From NCBI GenBank assembly GCA_020025915.1, contig JAHHRH010000075.1:1-6318 (forward strand): a stretch of DNA of 6,318 nucleotides, in the 5' to 3' direction. Positions 1 through 5,786 of the stretch are shown in pieces. The stretch's first letter is position 1; the number at the start of each line of letters is the position of its first letter. The DNA comes from Sutterella sp. Its GTDB lineage: Bacteria > Pseudomonadota > Gammaproteobacteria > Burkholderiales > Burkholderiaceae_F. The notes beneath the pieces are model-generated. The model saw only the letters and a list, made by a program, of their open reading frames with translations. It had not been told where the DNA came from and did no database searches. The position numbers and the translations under genes were made by a program.

Positions 1-53
1 AAGCTACTGACACAGTAGAGAATCTCCGCCGTTCACGACGGAGAGAACGTCAA
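1..53 (+). mobile_element. Right end of an IS200/IS605-family tnpB element (omega-RNA scaffold 3' end)
   Basis: Two compact hairpins sit side by side. CTACTG (4-9) pairs with CAGTAG (13-18) around a 3-base loop. TCTCCG (23-28) pairs with CGGAGA (39-44), with one C-A mismatch and a further C-G pair inside. The second is followed by GAACGTCAA, ending in TCAA at 50-53. A GAATCTCC-type hairpin followed by a short spacer and TCAA is the usual right end of tnpB-carrying IS200/IS605 elements, where it also forms the 3' end of the omega RNA scaffold. Frame 1 reads KLLTQ and then a stop at 16-18, which could be the last codons of tnpB, though this is too short to identify. Frame 3 stays open to 168, so it is an alternative. 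The element body would lie left of the window. The call rests on pattern recognition of the end structure only. Confidence 0.55.
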
Positions 54-137
54 ATACTTGCCACAAAGAAACGCGAAATTCACTTGACAGTCTCTTTCGA
101 CTCACAAACTTCAATCCTGAATTACCCGTATTTACGG

Positions 138-149
138 CCATTTAAATGG
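138..149. promoter_or_regulatory. 12-bp perfect palindrome upstream of the 348-residue gene
   Basis: CCATTTAAATGG is a perfect 12-base palindrome lying about 60 bases before the ATG at 209. Its size and position would suit the operator of a small dimeric regulator. No regulator gene is visible nearby and no second copy was seen in the window, so this is only a candidate. A 12-base palindrome in AT-rich intergenic DNA can also arise by chance. Confidence 0.2.
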
Positions 150-208
150 ACAAAAACCTCAACGGCTTGAATAATGAATAAATCGTTGTTGCTTCATTAA
201 GTGCGGCC

Positions 209-1255
209 ATGAAAACGCTTTTATTAAAAGACAATACGTTACGTGTTTCGGTGATGAGCTTTCATCACGAGATCGTTTATAGCGTGATGCGCGCTTATTT
301 TGAAGCGTTGATTAGTCAAGTCCTCATTTGGGATGAGCGTTGCTACGGCTTACTTTGGAACACGGTCATGGTCGATGACATCACGAGTAAGCTCCATGAG
401 CTTGAGCGCAACAAGCAGTACCGCCTCTATGCGGTGCTCTTTGGTGTTATTAATCTGCGTCGAGAACTCCATATCGTGCCATTTCGTCAAGCGCTTGAAG
501 AGCATATGACGACTGGACTCACGGTCTCAGCGGTGGCCGTGATGGACTTACACCACATCGAAGAAACCTTTCAAACGCGCAACGTGCCTGACGACATTCT
601 TGAAGACTTCGTCAACAAATATAACGCCTGGCATAATTCGTTTGACTGGTTCGTGCGTCTCTTTGAAAACGGGCGCCTCAAAGCAGAAAACCGCGTTGGT
701 CGCACCATGGACGACGTAATCATGTGGCTTAAACACCAGCCTGAGCTCGTCAATGTCCGTATTACGCCCAAGCAGTTTGCGGATGCTCGTACAGACGTTG
801 AAACGGACTTTGGCATTTTGGTCAAGAAGACCTTTGCGCTTGATGGCTTTAATAACATCTCGCGTATGCAGTTCCGTGAAGCCGCCATGGCGCTTCGCTC
901 GGCTTTTGACGATTTGACACACGTTCATTCGTCCCTTCATGATCCAGAGTCAATTGGGAGCGTCTTTTGGAGTGCCGATAGTGTCGTTGCCCTACTCTCC
1001 AATGGAATTGGCTTTAGCATCAAGCGCGGTGCCCTTGGCTTTGTGCGTATTCAGGTGCCCGTAGGTACACCGCTTCATATTGTTCAAGGCTTACGCAGTA
1101 TGCTCGACGCCTTTGCGAGCACAGTGCCCGATGTACTCACGGTCACCGAAACCGAAGACATCGCGATTGAGCCCTTTATTGCCGGTGAAGGCTACGTACC
1201 TACACTCAGTGAGTGTAATCGTCACTATTGCGAAGCCATTTCGCAGATTCGTTAA
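209..1255 (+). CDS. Hypothetical protein, family not recognised
   Basis: This is a 348-residue open frame ending in TAA, with codon use like that of the neighbouring host genes, so it is very probably real. I do not recognise the family. There is no signal peptide or membrane segment, so it is probably cytoplasmic. The first 240 residues look mainly helical and rich in charged and aromatic residues (for example WHNSFDWFVRLFENGRLKAE at 141-160). The last 100 look more mixed, with a hydrophobic stretch SADSVVALLSNGIGFSIKRG at 255-274 and an acidic segment near 314-321. Histidine pairs occur at 19-20 and 115-116, but no metal motif is obvious. The start is uncertain: the ATG at 209 has no strong Shine-Dalgarno sequence, and an in-frame ATG follows at codon 16. 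It converges on the ferredoxin gene with a 56-base gap, so the two are not co-transcribed. Confidence 0.75.
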   Translation: MKTLLLKDNTLRVSVMSFHHEIVYSVMRAYFEALISQVLIWDERCYGLLWNTVMVDDITSKLHELERNKQYRLYAVLFGVINLRRELHIVPFRQALEEHMTTGLTVSAVAVMDLHHIEETFQTRNVPDDILEDFVNKYNAWHNSFDWFVRLFENGRLKAENRVGRTMDDVIMWLKHQPELVNVRITPKQFADARTDVETDFGILVKKTFALDGFNNISRMQFREAAMALRSAFDDLTHVHSSLHDPESIGSVFWSADSVVALLSNGIGFSIKRGALGFVRIQVPVGTPLHIVQGLRSMLDAFASTVPDVLTVTETEDIAIEPFIAGEGYVPTLSECNRHYCEAISQIR

Positions 1256-1311
1256 CGACAAATGCCGCCAGAGTGTCACCTCAAACAGCGTTATCTTTAG
1301 GCTCTCGTCAA

Positions 1312-2331
1312 TCACCGATTAAAGAAGGCTCGCGAAAAGTCTTTTTGCGTGATGCCATCCCAAGCGGAACGACGGCGTTTATTGCGCGCTGTCATCTTAA
1401 CGATTGGGCGTCCTCTCAAAAAAGCTTCGGTTCCCTGAGGTTCATCAAAGGTCACAGCATTGGCCGTACAGATATCGGTACAAAGCCCGCACCCAGTACA
1501 ACACGCTTCAATCGCAACAATCGTAAAAATGTCACCTTCGGTTTTGGCAGAAAGCGCTTTATTGGGACACACGGCAGCACAGAGCCCACAGGCCGTACAG
1601 CTTTCTTCGTCAAATCTCGGCACCAAGACATGCGACAAAGCGTCTTTCGTTGCGGTCTCCTGATTGTGCGCTTGAGGCAATAAACGTCTTAAGAGCGTAA
1701 TCAACTGTCGACGGCGTTTCGTGAGGTGAAATGGCGCCTGCGGATCCATGGGTGTCGTGTCCTCTACCGTCTCGAGGGGTTTCGGTGCCGCGGCCTTACG
1801 CGCGACGATCCCCAATAAGTGTCGACGACCGCCATCCACGTCTTGAGGCACTTCGATACGGCGCGAAATCGTTACACCCAAGCCTAAGGTCGCCTGCCAG
1901 GCTTTAAAGCGTTGCTCTGAAGCGTCTGTCGGGATCTTGTTCGGTTGATTGGGGCACCCTTCACACCCAGCTGTCACCAATGTGATGCGTTTGACGCCTT
2001 GCGCTAAAGCGTCGAGCAACATTTCTTCAGAGAGTGCGTGTTGACAACCAATCGCTTGACCGTCACCCGCCATGGCGCGAGAACACCGAAGTTGGCACGA
2101 GCCATCGGGCATCACGTTGAGGCGTTCTGGCACCCCATCGAGTTCAAGGGCATCCATCGGACACACCGACACACAGGCACCACATGCCGTACACGCAGGC
2201 TCAATCAGGCTCAAACGACCGCTTTCAACTTGTAGCGCCCCCATAGGACACGCTTTGATACACGCATCACACTGTGACGATATATGGCGAGATCGAGCAC
2301 AACGTCGACCAATGCATTTAGGCGTTGTCAT
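1312..2331 (-). CDS. Soluble polyferredoxin with four [4Fe-4S]-type cysteine motifs
   Basis: A 339-residue cytoplasmic iron-sulfur protein with no signal peptide or membrane span; its likely role is electron transfer. Two ferredoxin pairs flank a central domain. The first pair is C21-x2-C24-x3-C28-P, with C11 or C6 as a displaced first ligand, then C47-x2-C50-x2-C53-x3-C57-P. The second pair is C245-x2-C248-x2-C251-x3-C255-P, then C278-x2-C281-x2-C284-x3-C288, which lacks the usual proline. The middle carries further cysteines at 79, 83, 96, 123 and 126 (the last two in GCEGCP). Residues 205-219 are basic. The general plan recalls the multi-cluster ferredoxins found beside formate dehydrogenase or other respiratory oxidoreductases, but no such partner is in the window. 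A strong AGAAGGA sits 5 bases before the ATG, 14 bases after the transporter stop, so it is the second gene of an operon. The stop is TGA. Confidence 0.85.
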   Translation of the reverse strand: MTTPKCIGRRCARSRHISSQCDACIKACPMGALQVESGRLSLIEPACTACGACVSVCPMDALELDGVPERLNVMPDGSCQLRCSRAMAGDGQAIGCQHALSEEMLLDALAQGVKRITLVTAGCEGCPNQPNKIPTDASEQRFKAWQATLGLGVTISRRIEVPQDVDGGRRHLLGIVARKAAAPKPLETVEDTTPMDPQAPFHLTKRRRQLITLLRRLLPQAHNQETATKDALSHVLVPRFDEESCTACGLCAAVCPNKALSAKTEGDIFTIVAIEACCTGCGLCTDICTANAVTFDEPQGTEAFLRGRPIVKMTARNKRRRSAWDGITQKDFSRAFFNR

Positions 2332-2336
2332 CGCGA

Positions 2337-2343
2337 TCCTTCT
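2337..2343 (-). promoter_or_regulatory. Shine-Dalgarno of the polyferredoxin gene
   Basis: On the minus strand AGAAGGA precedes the ATG by 5 bases and lies just after the TAA of the upstream transporter gene. This fixes the start codon and supports translation from a shared transcript. Confidence 0.75.
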
Positions 2344-2345
2344 TT

Positions 2346-3758
2346 TTAAGCGTGAGACGTGGGCACAATTGGCGCGGGCTCAGACTTTACTGCACCTTCA
2401 GCCTTATCCGTTGGCTTATCGGACGTCTTGTCGGTCGGCTTATCGTGCTTTTCACCCTTTTTCTTTTCGTTGTGACGGTGTTCAGGGCGATACATCAAGA
2501 CTTGGTCAATATGGAAGCCATCCATATTAGTCACTTCAAAGCGATAGCCCGCATAGTCCACATGGTCACCTCGCTTTGGCACACGACGAAGCATGTACAT
2601 GATGAAGCCCGCGACCGTTTCGTAGGTTTCTTCGTCAGGCAAGCTTTCGATACCGAATTCACGTTCAATGTCGTCAACGGGCGTGGAGCCATCCACAAGC
2701 CACGAGCCGTCAGAGCGCTGCACAAGCATCTGATCGTCAGCCCAAACGTCGTAGTTACCCATCACCGGCCACAAAATGTCCTTCAACGTGATGATCCCAA
2801 CCGTAAGGCCATATTCGTTAATCACCACAGCAAAGTCTTGGCTATCTTGCTTAAAAAGGTCAAGCGTTTCGGTCAGCGTTAAAGAATCTGGAATCGTGAT
2901 GGCTGGCTGTACCAAACCAGACTGGCTGAGATCAAGCGGCTCATTATCGGCGTAGATTTTAAGGAGTTGCTTACCGTCGACAAGCCCCATGACGTGGTCG
3001 ATGTCACCGTTACAAACCAGGAATTTGTTATGGGGTGTCTGGCTAATTTTTTCGCGGATGCTTTCTTCAGGCTCATCCAACGTAAAGTAGACGATATTGT
3101 CACGGTTCGTCATAGCGCTCGGCACTAGATGGTCTTCGAGCTCCATCATGTTCTTAATAGCCGTATGTTCTAAAGGGGCCACCACACCAGCTTTAGCCCC
3201 GGCTTCCACGGTCGCGATCACGTCTTCGTTAGTAATACGATCTTCGTTATGAAGCGGCACGCTCATCATGCGCATGATGCCGTTGGCCATAGCAGTCAAC
3301 AACCACACCAAAGGTTTGAGCACCATGATGAGGGCAATCATCGGACGGATACAACGCACAGCCACGGCTTCAGGACAACTCATGGCAACGCGCTTCGGGA
3401 TCAAATCCGCGAACATCACAAAGAGGATCGTCACAAAGAGGAACGAGCAAAAGAAGGCAACGCCGTTCACTAATTCAGCGGGCAACACATAAGTAAGTAA
3501 CGTAGCAAAAAAGCCAGTAAACGCTTCTTCACCGACGACACCGCCCAAAATCGCTACAGCATTGATCCCCACCTGAACGACCGAGAAGAAGTAGCCAGGA
3601 TTTTCTTTGAGGTTGATCACCAACTGGGCACGTGAATCGCCGTCTTCGGCCATGCGGGTTAAACGGACAGGACGCGCCCCTGCCAAAGCGATTTCCGACA
3701 TAGCGAAGTACGCTGCTGCAATGATGAGTAGCGTAATAATGGCAACTTGCGTAAACAT
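2346..3758 (-). CDS. paeA: CNNM/CorC-family inner-membrane transporter, YtfL/PaeA-like
   Basis: A 470-residue protein that aligns by eye with E. coli YtfL (PaeA) along its length, from FAMSEIALAGAR near the N-terminus, through ENPGYFFSVVQVGINAVAILGG (53-73) and FADLIPKR (116-123), to PHNKFLVCNGDIDHVMG. The order is a DUF21/CNNM membrane domain (about 1-195, hydrophobic segments near 4-20, 57-75, 98-118 and 138-163), two CBS domains (about 210-335) and a CorC_HlyC domain (about 345-425). In E. coli PaeA lowers cytoplasmic cadaverine and putrescine under stress; related CNNM/CorC proteins are linked to magnesium or cobalt efflux. The substrate here is inferred. The start matches the YtfL N-terminus in length, although the nearest GAGG is rather far (12 bases) from the ATG. 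A lysine- and threonine-rich tail after 426 repeats DKPTDK twice and makes it somewhat longer than E. coli YtfL. It heads the operon with the ferredoxin gene. Confidence 0.88.
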   Translation of the reverse strand: MFTQVAIITLLIIAAAYFAMSEIALAGARPVRLTRMAEDGDSRAQLVINLKENPGYFFSVVQVGINAVAILGGVVGEEAFTGFFATLLTYVLPAELVNGVAFFCSFLFVTILFVMFADLIPKRVAMSCPEAVAVRCIRPMIALIMVLKPLVWLLTAMANGIMRMMSVPLHNEDRITNEDVIATVEAGAKAGVVAPLEHTAIKNMMELEDHLVPSAMTNRDNIVYFTLDEPEESIREKISQTPHNKFLVCNGDIDHVMGLVDGKQLLKIYADNEPLDLSQSGLVQPAITIPDSLTLTETLDLFKQDSQDFAVVINEYGLTVGIITLKDILWPVMGNYDVWADDQMLVQRSDGSWLVDGSTPVDDIEREFGIESLPDEETYETVAGFIMYMLRRVPKRGDHVDYAGYRFEVTNMDGFHIDQVLMYRPEHRHNEKKKGEKHDKPTDKTSDKPTDKAEGAVKSEPAPIVPTSHA

Positions 3759-3828
3759 GGAGTCTGTATACCTCGTGAATTAAAACTAACTATTTTACTG
3801 CAACGAATTGCTTCGCGCCTTAGCGCCA

Positions 3829-3858
3829 TTGAGCATAACAAGCAATTGGTTCTATATA
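3829..3858 (+). promoter_or_regulatory. Candidate sigma-70 promoter for the antitoxin relic
   Basis: TTGAGC at 3829-3834 and TATATA at 3853-3858 are separated by 18 bases, giving a predicted start of transcription near 3865, about 85 bases before the antitoxin ATG. The intergenic region (3759-3948) must also hold the divergent promoter of the transporter, for which I see no convincing pair of boxes. Confidence 0.35.
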
Positions 3859-3948
3859 TCTTGAAAACTGAGCTCCAGCAACCACAAAACCCAAACCACC
3901 GCCGCGACCTGCATCCTTATTGACAAACTATCCTAAAAAGAAGGCATC

Positions 3949-4254
3949 ATGGCAACATTGAACATTAGCCTCGACCAAGATTTACGTGACAAAGCCGATA
4001 AGGTCTTTGCCGCTATTGGCCTAACGACAGAAGACGCAGTATGAATGTTCCTTCGACTGGCAGTTCTCAAACAACGATTGCCTGTGGATACATCGGTTTC
4101 TCCCAAACTCCCGACGGCGATGGTGCTCACGCGAGCAGAAAGCATCACATTACAAAAAGCACTTAATGCACCGAACACGCCAAAATCGTCTCTGAGAGCA
4201 ACGTTGCAAAAAATTTCAGCTATTCCATCAACCGTTTTTGGTCTCAAGAAGTAA
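3949..4254 (+). pseudogene. Broken type II antitoxin: RelB/DinJ-like N-terminus, DUF1778-like C-terminus
   Basis: The frame opens at ATG 3949, behind AGAAGG spaced 5 bases away, as MATLNISLDQDLRDKADKVF and reaches GLTTEDAV at 24-31. A TGA then falls at 4042-4044, and the same frame resumes with MFLRLAVLKQRLPVD (33-47) and runs to TAA at 4252-4254. Both parts of that N-terminal half match the ribbon-helix-helix plus helix pattern of RelB/DinJ antitoxins, which usually have arginine at the stop position (CGA to TGA is one transition). The tail, VLTRAESITLQKALNAPNTP (59-78) and on to SLRATL, instead matches in spacing the toxin-binding end of DUF1778/TacA antitoxins (L-S-x(9-10)-EAL-x-NPP-x-PN-x-x-L). 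Intact length would be 101 residues. No toxin gene follows, so this looks like an orphan relic. An intact product would bind a toxin and its own operator. The RelB/DinJ match is firm; the DUF1778 match is by eye. Confidence 0.7.
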
Positions 4255-4400
4255 CCGACTGCTCTTATTAAAACGCCAACACCTGAATCAGAAATACTAT
4301 CCGTGCCTCACGTCAGCGTTGTTTCAAAACACTCAGGCTGCCAAAACTCCTAGGAAGTTCATGGTTATAGAGCAGGTAACCCGGCATTGAGCTGCGAACC
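4255..4400. other. Non-coding gap where a toxin gene would be expected
   Basis: The stretch between the antitoxin relic and the terminator has no frame that I recognise. Plus-strand frame 2 from 4256 stays open for 42 codons to a TGA, with no ATG until near its end and no resemblance to RelE, YafQ, HigB or GNAT toxins. It may be decayed toxin sequence or plain intergenic DNA. Confidence 0.4.
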
Positions 4401-4437
4401 AAGCAAAAAGCCAGCCTTCACCTCACGAAGACTGGCT
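4401..4437 (-). terminator. Intrinsic terminator of the amidohydrolase gene
   Basis: Arms AGCCAGCCTTC (4409-4419) and GAAGACTGGCT (4427-4437) pair over 11 positions with one mismatch around a 7-base loop. Read on the minus strand, the hairpin is followed by CTTTTTGCTT, a proper U-rich tract. It starts 27 bases after the amidohydrolase stop codon. On the plus strand only CTCTTGATTG follows, so activity in that direction should be weak. Confidence 0.85.
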
Positions 4438-4463
4438 CTTGATTGAAATGTGACCGTAGGTTT

Positions 4464-5660
4464 TTAGACCAAGGCTCTCAAGCGCGTAACGGCCATATTA
4501 GCCACAACGCTCACAGCGACAGGCAACACGTCGTCGTTAAAGTCCATCTTTTGGTGATGTAACGAGACCTGATGTTCATCATCACGAATGCCCACGCGAA
4601 TAATGGAACCCGGTACCTTATTGAGATAGCATGAGAAGTCTTCACTTGACATGAAGGGACGAATCACCTTGACGCAATCTTCACCTAGAAGGTCTCGTGT
4701 CGCAGCTATAGCAGCTTCGGTTTGCTCTTCAGAGTTGATCACCGAACCAATCAAACGGTCGTAGACGAGTTCGGCTTCGCAACCATTGGCAGCAGCAATG
4801 CCATTCACCATCGCCGTAATGTTGGCTTCAGCCAAGTCACGGATTTCAGGTAAGAACGTACGCACCGTACCACTCATCGTGAGTTCATTCTGAACGACGT
4901 TCACGGCCTGGAAGTTACCGGCATTAATCGAACACACAGACACAACAGCCGACTCGATCGGATCAACCTTACGGGAGACAATTGTCTGCAAAGCCAAAAT
5001 GATCTGCGCAGCAACAGGCATCGGGTCGATACCCAAATGCGGACGGCCGCCATGCGTTCCCTTACCCTTCAAAGTGACATAGAAGCTGTCGCTTGCAGCC
5101 TGCAAGGGGCCTGGCTTAAAGCCGATCGTACCTTTAGGCAAATTGGGTTCGGTATGACCACCATACATTTCTTCGATGCCATACTTTTCAAAGAGCCCGG
5201 CTTCAATTAACGCCTTGGCACCTAGCCCTGGTTCTTCAGCAGCCTGGAAAACTAAAACCACGCGTCCAGGGAAATCACGGTGGGTCGCTAACCAACGCGC
5301 AACCCCTAAAAGCCACGTCGTATGACCATCATGGCCACAGCAGTGACCACGACCATCTATCACGCTCGCATAGGACTTGCCGCAACCGTCCTTCATCGGG
5401 AGGGCGTCCATATCTGAACGAACACCAATCGTGTGACCAGATTGATTGCCTTCAACCACAGTGACCACACAACCTTTCACAAGCGCAGTATCAATCGTAT
5501 CGACGTGGCTTGCTTGGAGATATTCAACGATCTTGCCAACCGTACGCTCTGTCTCAAAACCCAGCTCCGGATGTTGATGGATATCGTGACGAATCTCAAC
5601 GAGCTCAGGCACCATTTCGGCTACGCCGGGCAATAAACGATCTTCGAGCAAAAGGGTCAT
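4464..5660 (-). CDS. M20D-family metallo-amidohydrolase (hippurate / N-acyl-amino-acid hydrolase type)
   Basis: A 398-residue cytoplasmic metal-dependent amidohydrolase, full length for the family. Landmarks in order are RHDIHQHPELGFET (24-37), RSDMDALPMKDG (81-92), CGHDGHT (108-114), FQAAEEPG (139-145), GGHTEPNLPKG (167-177), GKGTHGGRPH (199-208) in the lid domain, MSSEDF (337-342) and LHHQKMDFND (367-376). By family precedent the dinuclear metal site would use C108, H110, E143, H169 and a histidine of 368-369, with E142 as the general base. Such enzymes cleave N-acyl or N-aroyl amino acids and small peptides; the substrate cannot be told from sequence. GCGHD is preceded by GHC where many relatives have MHA, and HGG replaces HAA, so it belongs to a side branch. 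GGAGA lies 6 bases before the ATG. A possible -10 box TAAAAT sits at 5693-5698. It has its own terminator and is probably monocistronic. Confidence 0.9.
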   Translation of the reverse strand: MTLLLEDRLLPGVAEMVPELVEIRHDIHQHPELGFETERTVGKIVEYLQASHVDTIDTALVKGCVVTVVEGNQSGHTIGVRSDMDALPMKDGCGKSYASVIDGRGHCCGHDGHTTWLLGVARWLATHRDFPGRVVLVFQAAEEPGLGAKALIEAGLFEKYGIEEMYGGHTEPNLPKGTIGFKPGPLQAASDSFYVTLKGKGTHGGRPHLGIDPMPVAAQIILALQTIVSRKVDPIESAVVSVCSINAGNFQAVNVVQNELTMSGTVRTFLPEIRDLAEANITAMVNGIAAANGCEAELVYDRLIGSVINSEEQTEAAIAATRDLLGEDCVKVIRPFMSSEDFSCYLNKVPGSIIRVGIRDDEHQVSLHHQKMDFNDDVLPVAVSVVANMAVTRLRALV

Positions 5661-5666
5661 GGAACA

Positions 5667-5671
5667 TCTCC
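5667..5671 (-). promoter_or_regulatory. Shine-Dalgarno of the amidohydrolase gene
   Basis: On the minus strand GGAGA lies 6 bases before the ATG at 5660, following a T-rich stretch. It supports the chosen start, which also gives an N-terminus of normal M20D length. Confidence 0.75.
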
Positions 5672-5715
5672 AAAAAAAGAAACGATCTTTTAATTTTACG
5701 CCTGATGTTTATTGG

Positions 5716-5786
5716 TCGTCGGACGTGCTTGAACAAATGGCCCGCGCATTCTCGCTCGTTCACTGGCGAGTCAAGCGTGCCGACGA
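5716..5786 (-). repeat. Long imperfect hairpin overlapping the end of tnpA
   Basis: TCGTCGG (5716-5722) pairs with CCGACGA (5780-5786). After one bulged A, CGTGCTTG (5724-5731) pairs with CAAGCGTG (5772-5779) using two G-U pairs. The 40-base loop contains a smaller hairpin, CTCGC (5751-5755) with GCGAG (5766-5770). The transposase stop codon (5771-5773) lies in the outer arm. No T-run follows on the minus strand, so it is not a standard terminator. IS200/IS605 elements carry subterminal hairpins recognised by TnpA, and this could be one, or it could block read-through from tnpA into the amidohydrolase gene. Confidence 0.5.

Noticed and set aside
84..89. TTGACA as a -35 box upstream of the 348-residue gene
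   Set aside because: There is no acceptable -10 hexamer 16-19 bases downstream (around 106-114).
3..168. Open frame 3 from the left edge as a C-terminal protein fragment
   Set aside because: It crosses the hairpins and the TCAA end, has an Arg-rich stretch from the repeat sequence, and continues into AT-rich intergenic DNA. Chance openness is more likely, although an extended tnpB tail cannot be excluded.
548..940. Minus-strand frames of 130 and 105 codons inside the 348-residue gene
   Set aside because: Both are antisense to a longer frame with host-like codon use. They overlap each other and show no known motif.
1256..1311. A shared terminator between the convergent 348-residue and ferredoxin genes
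   Set aside because: No hairpin with a following T-run could be found on either strand in these 56 bases.
2325..2882. Plus-strand frame of 185 codons opposite the transporter gene
   Set aside because: The minus strand here encodes the CBS and CorC_HlyC domains with clear YtfL similarity. The plus frame is its shadow.
3920..3925. TTGACA as a -35 box for the antitoxin
   Set aside because: A -10 box at proper spacing would fall on the ribosome binding site and start codon, where none is seen. The pair at 3829-3858 is better.
3933..4247. Minus-strand open frame of 104 codons opposite the antitoxin relic
   Set aside because: It lies antisense to a sequence with clear RelB/DinJ similarity, has no recognisable domain, and its protein is a low-complexity Ser/Arg/Ala mix typical of a shadow frame.
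3949..4254. Recoding of TGA (selenocysteine or code 4) in the antitoxin
   Set aside because: TGA is used as the true stop of the ferredoxin and transposase genes, and the position corresponds to a conserved Arg whose CGA codon becomes TGA by one transition. A nonsense mutation is simpler.
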